From positions 558,001 through 622,000 of the forward strand of contig NZ_CP077107.1 in NCBI RefSeq assembly GCF_019263745.1: DNA of 64,000 nucleotides. The letters run 5' to 3'. This document shows, piece after piece, positions 55,572 to 64,000 of the stretch. The notes under the pieces were generated by a model. The model did no database searches. It had not been told where the DNA came from and saw nothing but the letters and a program-made list of their open reading frames with translations. Positions within the stretch are counted from its first letter, which is position 1, and every line of letters starts with the position of its first letter. This stretch comes from Methanospirillum hungatei (GTDB lineage Archaea; Halobacteriota; Methanomicrobia; Methanomicrobiales; Methanospirillaceae). The translations under genes and the position numbers were made by a program.

Positions 55572-55865
55572 TTATTAATTCTTAATTTTTTATCATGTAA
55601 TGATTTTCTTTTTGCATTTTGTATGAAATATTTTTTATATATTATTATAATTCAATGTTGAAAAAAATTTTTGTTTCTATTATCGAGATATACTTATTTG
55701 CAAAAATCTTTAGTTGATTGAAAGTACACAAAAGTTTCATTAGCGAAGTAAATTTGATAATAAAGATTAATTCTTGAAAAATTAAAGAAAATAATTCTAA
55801 TATTTAAAAATTCAGAAATTTGTGAACATTCAATTAAATTATCAGTTCGATTCTTCTCCCTCCCC
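55572..55865. other. AT-rich upstream region of the STAND gene
   Basis: About 290 bp of very AT-rich sequence lies between the STAND start and the end of the replicon-type operon. No gene or clear repeat was found. Base composition changes sharply near 55850, marking the border between the STAND region and the GC-richer replicon block. Confidence 0.5.
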
Positions 55866-56021
55866 CTATTCCATCCCCATCACCTCACCATCCTCCCCCA
55901 CCCGGACCAGACTGAGCACCCTCCGGCTCTCCCGGATGTACCTGATCCAAATCCCGGCAGTTCCGATACAACTCACCACCGAAATCCCAAGAGAAATTCC
56001 TGAAAGAATTATCTCAATCAC
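55866..56021 (-). CDS. Possible 51-residue single-TM protein
   Basis: GTG 56021 overlaps the stop of the upstream secreted-protein gene by 8 bp. The frame encodes MIEIILSGISLGISVVSCIG, then TAGIWIRYIRESRRV and an acidic tail, ending TAG at 55866-55868. The one TM helix followed by Arg residues fits a small membrane protein. It is the last frame of the operon and has no homologue that I recognise. Confidence 0.5.
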   Translation of the reverse strand: MIEIILSGISLGISVVSCIGTAGIWIRYIRESRRVLSLVRVGEDGEVMGME

Positions 56022-56559
56022 CGAGCACCATCCGTTCGGTCACGTTCATCATTCCTCCGACATCAGACCCAAACCGCACCGTTCGGTTCCCATCATCAGA
56101 TTCTGCCCTCGTAAGCAAAAGCCCGGATCCGTTCACCTGAAATCTGGCTCCTAACACATCACTCAGTTCCCGTGACGAAACATACCTTCCCCCGGAAAAA
56201 AGGCCGGATGCTACAATCTCACTCCGTCCAACTGTCACATTTCCCGGAAGAGTAAACATACACCGGGAAGCTTCATCAGATGAATTCGAACCACGATCTG
56301 AATACTCGTCAATCCCCATCGGTCCGGATGATTCCTGCGAGGTGAACACCTCCACCGAATCACCAAGATGAAGAATTCGCATGAGCGAGGAGAGATCGGT
56401 TGTGAAAAAACTCCCGGAATAATGTTCATCTTGACCCTGAACAGACGAAGAAACCCAGGTTGCTCCGTCACACTGAATCGAAGACGAGATCTCATCGGCA
56501 AATCCTACCGGGCTGAGCAGAAAGAGGATGATGAATCCGGAAAAGAATAACCGGTTCAT
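56014..56559 (-). CDS. Secreted protein of the replicon operon, unknown function
   Basis: The 181-residue protein has a signal peptide (LFFSGFIILFLLSPVGFA-DEI) and a Ser/Gly/Asp-rich beta-type body (CDGATWVSSSVQGQDEHYSG, EIVASGLFSGGRYVSSRELS). It has two cysteines and no TM anchor of its own. It follows the 190-residue gene after 17 bp and is overlapped by a small TM frame. Possible surface or virion protein of the element; not recognised. Confidence 0.68.
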   Translation of the reverse strand: MNRLFFSGFIILFLLSPVGFADEISSSIQCDGATWVSSSVQGQDEHYSGSFFTTDLSSLMRILHLGDSVEVFTSQESSGPMGIDEYSDRGSNSSDEASRCMFTLPGNVTVGRSEIVASGLFSGGRYVSSRELSDVLGARFQVNGSGLLLTRAESDDGNRTVRFGSDVGGMMNVTERMVLGD

Positions 56560-56576
56560 ATATGCTCCGAAGAGAA

Positions 56577-57149
56577 TCAGGCCAGAGCACCCACGGTATC
56601 TGCCCAGGTCTCAATAGTGGTCAGAATACTGTCGGACTCATAGCTGGAAACAGAGATCCTGTCCCGTTTGAATGCGACGTTGAAGAGTTCTCCATTTGCA
56701 GCATGACATTTGAGCGTCACACTATACCCGTCATCTGAACTGTCATGAGATGCAGTTCCGCCCATCGCAGTACTCAGTACGGTGTTCGCAAGGATTGTTG
56801 AGATATTCGTATCAAAACCACCAGAACTTGGGGCTTTGACAGAGATTCGTCCCACCTGTTTTCCCTCATTGTTCTCATACACAACTGTTCCGGAATAATA
56901 TTCCGAGCCCTTCATAATCGCCGGATTGGTCTCTCCGCCTGATTCATAGCTCGTGCATCCCCACGGATTATCGGCGAGGATATCACCGATGATAGTATTC
57001 ATTGCATCCTTACTGGCAAACGGAGTAGCAAGTACCCGTTCTGCACTTTTGACAACTGATTTTGACACAAAATCTGCCATATTCGACGTACCCCTGCCGT
57101 GTGCACACCGGCACAATGAGATTGAGAGGAGAATAATATAGGATTTCAT
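56577..57149 (-). CDS. Unknown protein of the replicon operon, possibly exported
   Basis: ATG 57149 follows GGAG and gives 190 residues with a short hydrophobic start (YIILLSISLCRC). An internal ATG at 57080 (MADFVSKSVVKSAERVL) would give a cytosolic protein of 167 residues; I cannot decide. The body is Ser/Gly/Thr-rich with three cysteines (positions about 65, 153 and at the start) and no known motif. It lies between the 127-residue gene and the secreted protein. Confidence 0.65.
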   Translation of the reverse strand: MKSYIILLSISLCRCAHGRGTSNMADFVSKSVVKSAERVLATPFASKDAMNTIIGDILADNPWGCTSYESGGETNPAIMKGSEYYSGTVVYENNEGKQVGRISVKAPSSGGFDTNISTILANTVLSTAMGGTASHDSSDDGYSVTLKCHAANGELFNVAFKRDRISVSSYESDSILTTIETWADTVGALA

Positions 57150-57207
57150 CCACTCTCCAAATCATTAGAGTATCAAACCTGTTCTGCCGATTCAGGGCAG
57201 GAAAAGA

Positions 57208-57591
57208 TCAATTGATAGCATCCCCTCCGGATAGTTGCCTTGGTTCCCTGACGAGAAATACCGGGGCTTTGCGATGTTCTCCGGACAGTACTTTTCGAAC
57301 CCGGTCTGCAGGTGTAACATAAATCATGTTTCCAATCGTCAGGTAAAATCCCCGACGACTTACTGACAAAGTAGCAGTACCACATTGGTTCATCGTTTCG
57401 GATACATACACCGGGGAATCTCCTAGACCGAAAATAACCACATGCACGCCATTCAGGCTGATATCAAACATCCCTGACCCGTCAATCACAACCCGGAGAT
57501 TCTCTTTGGCAAGAAACATACGTCCGGATTTTTCAAACGAACGGTTCCGTAGATCAGGAGCCGGCTTTTCTGATATTACAACAAATTTCAT
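57208..57591 (-). CDS. Unknown 127-residue protein of the replicon operon
   Basis: ATG 57591 overlaps the stop of the upstream 56-codon gene by 4 bp; a GTG at 57612 is in frame but less likely. The protein is soluble and beta-rich (FDISLNGVHVVIFGLGDSPV, TATLSVSRRGFYLTIGNMIY), with no known motif. It could be a small DNA- or protein-binding accessory of the replication protein. Confidence 0.65.
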   Translation of the reverse strand: MKFVVISEKPAPDLRNRSFEKSGRMFLAKENLRVVIDGSGMFDISLNGVHVVIFGLGDSPVYVSETMNQCGTATLSVSRRGFYLTIGNMIYVTPADRVRKVLSGEHRKAPVFLVREPRQLSGGDAIN

Positions 57592-57758
57592 TTTTCTTCT
57601 TCCAGTGGACACTTTTTGAGATATGATGGCATCTGGTTTCCCAGGGCACAGAATCTTCTTCTGGTAATCACGTTCGGATCATTCTTATTCTGAAAATTGT
57701 GCCAGACAAGATACGGACATTTTTTGATCCGGCAGTCATCAGTAACAGGCCGTTTCAT
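57588..57758 (-). CDS. 56-residue Cys-containing protein directly after the replication gene
   Basis: ATG 57758 overlaps the replication-gene stop (ATGA) and the frame stops at TGA 57588-57590, itself overlapping the next ATG. The product MKRPVTDDCRIKKCPYLVWH, then RRRFCALGNQMPSYLKKCPLE, has four cysteines (CxxxxCP, then FC and CP), a pattern that could bind zinc. The double 4-bp overlap is strong support for translation. It is small enough to be missed by length filters. Confidence 0.75.
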   Translation of the reverse strand: MKRPVTDDCRIKKCPYLVWHNFQNKNDPNVITRRRFCALGNQMPSYLKKCPLEEEK

Positions 57759-60008
57759 TCCGGATTCTCCCTCGTGTTCCTGGCAGATTCACGCTTGTAA
57801 CAGGACTCACACAAACCGATATGCGACTCACGATCAATCCAGGCAACCGGAAGAATATCACAAAGAGAGCACCGTCCCCCGGTCTCTCTTCGTACCATCG
57901 AACTGGTCTGAATTACACCGGGAAGGGTAACAAGACGGGCAACATGACTGCTCACCGCCCGATGATAACATGCTTCACAGAGCATAATCGGCGGATTATT
58001 CTGCCCTTTTCGCATCTTCTGTGTATACATCGTGGGTTTCCGGCCACACACAGCACACCGTTCCTGTGACGGCCATCCGGTCAGATGCACAAACTCATGA
58101 GGATCGATCTGTGAAATCTGCAGTACCGCTGGAATGCTGCACTGTGCTGCAGGGATCCGCTCAAATTCAGGCGTTGGTTTTGAAATCTCTCGATTATCAG
58201 AAGAGAGAAGGGAATCGTGTTCTGCAACCCTGAATTCACAGAGAGTATCATCCACAGAGAGCGGAGAAGAGTGCTCTCCCCCCGTGAGTTCTCCTTCTGC
58301 AGCATACAAAGAAAGATCTCTAAGTGATGATGGATGTACTGTATTTAGAAGAATATTCGCGCTGCTTTCATCTGCTGCAGGTGCAGCACTCCTGCAGAAA
58401 TGACCCTCTTTTTTCCGCACTGCTTCCACACAGGAGCCATCATCCGGTGAGGAGTCAGGCTGCTGACCAGCCCCTTCTTCCGCTGAAACAGAACCGGGAT
58501 CAAAAGTCTCTTCTGACTGAGCCGTATCACCAGATCCATCTTCTTTCTCCTTCCGAGAGCCTGCATCACCGCCCTCAGGTCCGGGATCTCTAAAATCCTC
58601 ATCCACGGCAGGATCATCTTTACGGAGGGTAACCGTTCCACGAGTGAGCCAGGACTCATAGAGTTGCTGGTCCCAGGTGAATACCTTGAGCCGTCGCGAA
58701 ACCGTCTGACCATTCTCTCCGCTGGTGATCGCCCGTTCATAATACGAGATCGCCGGACATTTTTCTAAAAGACCGGAATACACACTTCCCCGTGACTGGT
58801 ATCCGTTCAACAATTTGTAAATTGATGAATTTGACCATCCGGTTATCCGTTGCAGATCAGGGACCGTCATCTCCGTGAGATTGAGTGCCTGGATGGCAGT
58901 GATGAGAGAAGCTTCCCGTTTGGTCAGTTTTGTCTCCTGACCACCGGTATCCCCGTTCAGGGCATCAAAAAGCTGTGCTGCAGCAGAAAAATCTTCTTTT
59001 GTCGCAACCACACACGGCGTCCCATCTACTACTGACCGCTCCCGCTGAAACTGGTTCAGCACGGCAAAAGTCTTGATTAGATCAAGAAGCATATCCGGAT
59101 TTCTTCGGTTCGCAGCAGAATTGAATCGAATTTGTTTGGCAAACGGAATCGTGACCCAGGACGGGGTAATCGTCCGCCAGATCTGCCTGATAACCCTGAC
59201 CTCTTTTCGAATCTTCGTATGTGTCGCAGGAATCCGGGAAGCTTCATCAAGTGCCCGTTCAAGCACCCGCTTGTCTAGTTCTTCACTATCATCAATCCAG
59301 CAGGTAAGCATCCGGTTAAACACCTGGTCATCACCGGCCCCTTCGACCTTCGTAATCCACCATACACACCGTTCCGGGATGATGCAGGTCATACCAGTTC
59401 GTTCCTTGCTCACCGTCCGGTACCTGAACGGACGCTGAAAAGATGACGTAACCCCCTTCAGAATCTCCTGCATCTGGTCTGAAAGACTCACATCATCAAG
59501 GGCGATTATCGATCCCGGTTTCAGATCATTGATGTAAAAGAGTGCTTTATCACTCATCCTGCCGTCAATCCGCAGTTCATCCGGGACAAGACTGAGCATC
59601 GTATCAATCGTATGGGACTTTCCTTTCCCTGACTCCCCGGTAATAGAGACATGAAGTCCCTTGGAATTTATCACCGCCCGGGATGCAAGCGACATGATAA
59701 GACAGGTTGCAACAACCCTGTCCCCTTCATGCTCTTTGGAAAATTCATCAAGGATATACCTGATAGGATCAGTCGTCTGGAGCACATGCTCAGCCTCGGC
59801 CTTTATCTTCTCATCGCGTCTATCAGGACAAATTCGCCCCTCAGCCAGGACCTTCTCCCTTATCCGGTCTTTTGAAAGCTTGGAAAGACGTTCCCCTATA
59901 TCCGGTTTTCCGTCAAATCGTTCCTTGAGCTCTTTCCATCGCTGGGTTCCTCCTCCGCAGGAATCATGATGACATCCTGCAAAAACACCGCCCGAACCAA
60001 ATTGTATA
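57755..60008 (-). pseudogene. PrimPol-helicase replication protein, 3' part after the IS
   Basis: This is the downstream piece of a gene interrupted at 60008 by the second 1621-bp IS. From the border it reads TIQFGSGGVFAGCHHDSCGG, then the helicase-like ATPase with Walker A VSITGESGKGKSHTIDTM and Walker B GSIIALDDVSLSDQ, a winged-helix stretch (LTEMTVPDLQRITGWSNSSI), an acidic low-complexity linker, and two C-terminal zinc modules (CAVCGRKP...CEACYH, CSLCDILP...CESCYK). The first ATG in this piece is 59785. Excising the IS plus one TTGTATA joins it in frame to the piece at 63267-64000. Confidence 0.88.
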
Positions 60009-60183
60009 CCCTAACTTTTCTTAGTTAACCCAGTATTGTAAGTTTCCTTCAAATATTTTTACCCTTTGTTTTGAAAAATATTCAATTTTTAAGGAGTTTA
60101 AAAAATGAACTTCTAGAACAGGGCAAAATATTTATAATTCTACTAATAAATTAACACAGTGTATTTTAACCCAGTAGTAGGAT

Positions 60184-60976
60184 ATGAATATGATCCCTGA
60201 TAAGGTGCGGCACACCCTTCAAAACTTGAAAAAAAATCTTCAACATAACGTAGAAATTCATCAAATCAAAGGTGGTTTTTATGTTTATCGCGCTTCAAGT
60301 GTGTATGATCCACAAACAAAAAAATCGAAAAAAACGACACACTATATTGGATCCATAACTCGTGATGGTACGTTTAAACCCAAAAAAAATTCAGCCTCAA
60401 AAATAGTTTCAAACAGAGAAATATTTGAATATGCTAATGGGATGCTAGCCTATTCATACATCAAGGATCTTGAATCATTATTAGAAAAATATACTCCATA
60501 TTTCAAGGAATTAGTCACTATGGCTATCGTAAAAGCCTTAGATCCTAAACCTCTCAGATTAATTGAATCACGATGGGAAAAGTTAGATTTATCCAATCAA
60601 ATCAATGTCAAATTGTTGCCTAAACATTTAGGAGAGGTACTTCACCAAATCGGTTCTGAAGTTGGCTGGTGGTATGACTTATTTGCAGAATTAGCTTCAG
60701 ACGACGATTTGATATTTTACGACTTAACTGCGATTATTACTTATTCTGAATCAATAAAGTTAGCTGAAAAGGGATATAATGCAGACCATGATAAAAACGA
60801 ACAAATTGGGGTTTCAATGGCATTCTCATCGAATACCGGTCTTCCAATCGGATGCGATGTCTCATATGGATCTATGAGAGATATAAAAACAATAAAAAAT
60901 TTCTTAAATCGATTTAAAGACAACGATATTGGATTAATTTTGGATCGGGGCTTCTCTTCGTATTCATTGTTGAATG
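60184..60976 (+). pseudogene. 5' part of split IS4-superfamily transposase
   Basis: The first about 264 residues match the intact transposase exactly. The frame then runs into the IS66 end and stops at 61020. The split comes just after GLILDRGFSSYSLLN, so the second catalytic Asp is kept but the Glu is lost. It can move only if the intact copy supplies transposase. Confidence 0.93.
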
Positions 60977-62605
60977 GTAACTATTCAGCCGGTCTCAGCG
61001 CCCTTATCCCGTCCATCTGAAAACCTACTCTAATATTAGTCCTCTTCTTCTAAAAATTCATTTTTACCGAAAGATCTTTTTATAATGACTATTAACGTTA
61101 AATTATCAAATGGACTTTCCAGAAGAACTCAAAGCCAAAATACTTGAATGTCCTCCTGAAGTAATTGCATATATTGTTCACCTACATGAAAGAATTGATC
61201 AATTAGAATCCAGAGTCAAAGAACTCGAATCCAGGCTAAACCTCAATAGTCGAAATAGCGGAAAACCACCATCTTCTGATGGGTATGCTAAAAAGAATCG
61301 AAATAAATCAGATTCTCGAAAGAAATATCCGGGAGGTCAACCCGGCCATAAAGGGACAACCTTAAGGCAGAGTCCTCATCCAGATCATATCGAATATCAT
61401 AAACCTCATGAATGCTCCAAATGTGGACATAGCCTTGTTTCTGGAAAAATACTCGGCATTGAAAAAAGACAGGTTTTTGATCTTCCCCCTCCTCCCACAA
61501 TCGAGATAACAGAACATCAGTCTTTCACTATCTGCTGTCCTCATTGTGGTTTAAAAACATCAGGGGATTTTCCCGAAGATGTTACACATCCAGTTCAATA
61601 TGGATCCAGAGTCAAATCTTATCTGACCTATTTTTCTCATCATCAATTAATCCCTTATGAACGAGTAACTGAAATCTGCTCAGTTCTTTTCGGTTTTTCT
61701 GTTAGTCCTGGAACAATCGTAAATTTAACTCACAATCTAGCGAAGAAATTACAATCATTTAAGGATGATATTGTAAACGTTCTTCAAAATGAGCCCGTAA
61801 TCCATAATGATGAAACTGGAGTCAGAGTAGAAGGAAAACTTCATTGGCTTCATGTGACCTGTACTCCTAACCTAACTCATTATTCCCTTCAGAGAAAAAG
61901 AGGTAAAGAAGGAATGGATAATATTGGAATCCTTCCTGAATTTCATGGGATTAGTGTTCATGATTTCTGGGGTCCTTATCTTTCCTATTCCTGCGAACAC
62001 AGTTTTTGTTGTGCTCATATTATCCGAGAACTCATCCGGGTTGAAGAAGAAACCTCTCAAAAATGGCCTTATGATCTTATTGAGTTATTATTAGGGGCAA
62101 AAGAAAACAAAGAGATATTTCATGGAGTTGGGGTTCCTATTCCTCCAATCATTCGTACCAGTCTGATGGAGTCATACGATGAATTGATACAGATAGGACT
62201 GGATGAAAATCCTCCACCGGTTGTAGATGAAGTAAAAAGGGGCAGGAAGAAAAAGGGATTTGTACGAAACTTACTCGAAAGGCTAAAAGAGTGGAGAGAG
62301 AGTGTGTTGAGATTTATAAATGATCCTCTCGTTCCATTCGACAATAATCAGGCCGAGAGAGATATTCGTATGATGAAGGTAAAAATGAAAATATCAGGTG
62401 GATTTAGAAGCTTCGATACAGCCAGTGCGATTGCTCTGATCAGAAGTTACATCTCAACTATAAGAAAAAATGGAATTAATGTTATTGAAGGAATTGTTTC
62501 AGCATTTCATAATTTTCCATGGTCACCAAATAGAACCAAAGATATTAGTGGAGAGTCGTTACTCTCTCAAAATCTTGCATTAGCCTAAGCCGACTGAATA
62601 GTTAC
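60977..62605 (+). mobile_element. IS66-family insertion sequence, copy B (1629 bp), nested
   Basis: The ends are GTAACTATTCAGCCGG and, inverted, GTAACTATTCAGTCGG. The target duplication GTTGAATG stands at 60969-60976 and 62606-62613; 8 bp is standard for IS66. The encoded transposase is identical to copy A. Insertion in the other IS came after that IS entered the replication gene. Confidence 0.95.
61110..62588 (+). CDS. IS66-family transposase (copy B)
   Basis: The 492-residue product is identical to that of copy A. Zinc finger, DDE residues (HNDETG, HDFWGPY, NNQAERDIRM) and coiled-coil start are all intact. Both copies are presumably active. Confidence 0.95.
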   Translation: MDFPEELKAKILECPPEVIAYIVHLHERIDQLESRVKELESRLNLNSRNSGKPPSSDGYAKKNRNKSDSRKKYPGGQPGHKGTTLRQSPHPDHIEYHKPHECSKCGHSLVSGKILGIEKRQVFDLPPPPTIEITEHQSFTICCPHCGLKTSGDFPEDVTHPVQYGSRVKSYLTYFSHHQLIPYERVTEICSVLFGFSVSPGTIVNLTHNLAKKLQSFKDDIVNVLQNEPVIHNDETGVRVEGKLHWLHVTCTPNLTHYSLQRKRGKEGMDNIGILPEFHGISVHDFWGPYLSYSCEHSFCCAHIIRELIRVEEETSQKWPYDLIELLLGAKENKEIFHGVGVPIPPIIRTSLMESYDELIQIGLDENPPPVVDEVKRGRKKKGFVRNLLERLKEWRESVLRFINDPLVPFDNNQAERDIRMMKVKMKISGGFRSFDTASAIALIRSYISTIRKNGINVIEGIVSAFHNFPWSPNRTKDISGESLLSQNLALA

Positions 62606-62613
62606 GTTGAATG

Positions 62614-63251
62614 AACTAAAAAAAAGAGGTATTCACTACCTTGTCCCATTAAAAAAGAATTCAAAATTCTTACAAAAATCTAAAATAGTATGGGATGGAG
62701 GGTTTTTATATCGTAATAGAGGGATTTTGTGTACGTGTGTTAATAATCAATATGGTTACCTCTACCTTTATATGGATCCCTTATTGAAGGGGGAAAAAGA
62801 ATCTACTTTACTAAAAAATTCACTTAAAAGAGGCCTGAATGTAGGTGAATATCAAAATAAATGCGAATTTTCGGGAATAATTCCAATATTATCTGACATT
62901 GCTAAACCTCCAGCAGAAATTTTTCTTTTATATAAAGAGAGGGAAGATGTGGAACTTGCATTTGATGCATTAAAAAACCCAATAGATTCAGATAAATCGT
63001 ATTTGCAGTCGGAAGAAAGTGTTAGAGGTTATTTTTTCATATCATTATTGGCACTGAGGATATACTTTTCAGTTTTAAGAAAACTTCGCATATTAAACTT
63101 AAATCAGATTATCTCTGTAGAAGAAGTCTTTTTTGAACTTTCAAAAATTGAGATAATTCATGATGCACGTGGAACAAAAAGTTTTGCACAGATTCCTAAG
63201 AGAGCAACAAAAATACTCAGCCTCTTCACCGACCAAATACCTATGGGTTAA
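62614..63251 (+). pseudogene. 3' part of split IS4-superfamily transposase
   Basis: The frame continues the transposase from ELKKRGIHYLVPLKKNSKFL to the normal C-terminus (FTDQIPMG). The part holds the catalytic Glu (EDVELAFDAL). It follows the duplicated GTTGAATG left by the IS66 insertion. No start signal of its own. Confidence 0.92.
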
Positions 63252-63266
63252 AATGCCGAGTTCAGG

Positions 63267-64000
63267 TTGTATAGTATATGCCCCATCCTGGTGAGCATCT
63301 GAAAACGGACACCGGTCAAGGACATAGAGTGTGCCATCATGGAACGGTTTTTCCTCATACCCGATACCATGACCGAAAAGCCATGCACCAAGATCATCAA
63401 CCTGACCACCGGTCCCAGCTGAAGATGGCACATCTGGAATAGTATCCGGATAGAGCGAAGCAAGTCTGAAAAGATCCGGTTCCAAAACTCCTTCTATCTG
63501 GTCAGGAAGACTGATGATATCTGAAAACCGGTATGGTCGTTCAGGAGTATTGTCACCTTTTCGTGACATCGTGCCGTACAGCTTCCAGATACGTGCAGCG
63601 TTAAAATTCGCCACATCAACCGAACACTGTTCATCAGAAAACCGGATATGGAGGGATTCGAGACATCCCTTTACCAGATCCCGTGATTTCACATCATTTG
63701 GAAGATCAATTCTGTACAGGAGATGTGCCCCGTTTCCAGAATCGGCAATAATAGGTTCAGGCCATCCAATAGAAGTAAGATACCCTGCTATTTCCAGAGC
63801 CTTTGCACGTGCAGCCTCATGTTCTTCATCTGATGACGACACCCCGGATGGCCGGGCCGGATCAATATCAATCGGGAGCCATCGTCTCCGGATGATATCC
63901 TGGTCAGCAGTTGTAGCATCCTTCTTGGTAAGACGCATCAGGATCCGGTTGGCCCTTCGTGCAAGCAGGGCCGGTTTCATCTCATTCAGGGTGATATAAA
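63267..64000 (-). pseudogene. PrimPol-helicase replication protein, 5' part (runs off the window)
   Basis: The frame is open through the right edge; ATG 63980 is available but ITLNEMKPALLARRANRIL is open upstream, so the true start lies outside. The archaeo-eukaryotic primase signatures are WLPIDIDPARPSG (metal-binding DxD), IIADSGNGAHLLYRIDLP (the sGNGxH motif) and VDVANFNAARIWKLYGTMSR. A Cys/His region follows at CPFSDAHQDGAYTIQ, where the IS cuts. Such PrimPol-helicase fusions replicate plasmids, viruses and integrative elements. Over 990 codons of the original gene are in the window. Confidence 0.87.

Larger units (their letters stand above)
60009..63266 (+). mobile_element. 1621-bp IS copy 2, interrupted by an IS66 element
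   Basis: The ends are those of copy 1 (CCCTAACT... and ...AGTTCAGG). The flanking 7-bp duplications are TTGTATA at 60002-60008 and 63267-63273. Inside, at 60977, the IS66 element is inserted with an 8-bp duplication GTTGAATG. Total length is 3258 = 1621 + 1629 + 8, so nothing has been lost. The transposase frame is split. The IS interrupts the PrimPol-helicase gene. Confidence 0.94.

Noticed and set aside
55822-56154. 110-codon plus-strand frame
   Set aside because: It is antisense to the secreted replicon protein and the 51-residue frame; Pro/Ser/Arg-rich composition and no start signal argue against it.
50038-62605. The two IS66 copies as ends of a composite transposon
   Set aside because: They flank the STAND gene and the replicon in opposite orientation, but copy B sits in another IS with its own target duplication and copy A lacks one, which fits independent insertion and later deletion better.
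1-64000. CRISPR arrays and cas genes
   Set aside because: No regularly spaced repeat of 25-40 bp with unique spacers was seen; the only close direct repeat is the 37-bp pair at 15955 and 16029, which lies within a gene.

Overview
The window looks like chromosome of a hydrogenotrophic methanogenic archaeon of the Methanomicrobiales, most likely Methanospirillum or a close relative. The evidence is an F420-type formate dehydrogenase pair (fdhAB), a sensor kinase with the H-box typical of methanogens, archaeal-type promoters, a tRNA-Leu without encoded CCA, and many exported proteins with archaeal signal peptides or lipoboxes. The genus is an inference; no 16S or mcrA gene is present.

Layout. 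0-15 kb: the end of an acyl-CoA synthetase, tRNA-Leu(CAG), a CHASE4-HAMP-PAS histidine kinase, and a run of exported proteins. These include a ligand-binding domain fused to a legumain-like (C13) peptidase, its stand-alone ligand-binding twin, and a C69 dipeptidase. They are followed by a four-gene minus-strand operon ending in an SPFH/zinc-ribbon protein. 15-23 kb: a DUF2202 gene broken by a 74-bp insertion, a DUF4405 membrane protein, a P-type ATPase, two paired small secreted Cys/Gly-rich proteins, and a divergent signalling pair (HTH-FHA regulator plus 4-TM Ser/Thr kinase). 23-25 kb: a lipid-kinase gene interrupted just after its start codon by a 1621-bp insertion sequence. 25-37 kb: CDF transporter, Kup, a papain-like peptidase and kdpABC with a kinase-less kdpD. 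37-39 kb: a decay zone holding remnants of a HicBA toxin-antitoxin pair, a strong hairpin, rubredoxin and a frameshifted EVE/PUA-like gene. 39-43 kb: fdhAB. 43-50 kb: an arsenic-resistance island (arsC, two arsR, acr3, arsF, arsG and redox accessory genes).

From 50 kb to the right edge the DNA is mobile or acquired. An IS66-family element has cut off the 3' end of a very AT-rich Avs-like STAND gene (PD-(D/E)xK-like nuclease, NTPase, helical repeats). Beyond it lies part of an integrated replicon: a PrimPol-helicase gene that runs off the right edge, followed by five small genes, two of them very short. The PrimPol gene is interrupted by a second copy of the 1621-bp IS, which in turn carries a second copy of the IS66 element. 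Target duplications of 7 bp and 8 bp let the original genes be rebuilt exactly.

How it works together: formate oxidation feeds F420 reduction; Kup and Kdp cover low- and high-affinity potassium uptake; the ars genes reduce, sense and export inorganic arsenic and probably aromatic arsenicals. The best candidates for undescribed systems are the SPFH operon, the kinase/FHA/P-ATPase/His-rich secreted protein neighbourhood, the ligand-binding-legumain pair, and the truncated STAND nuclease.
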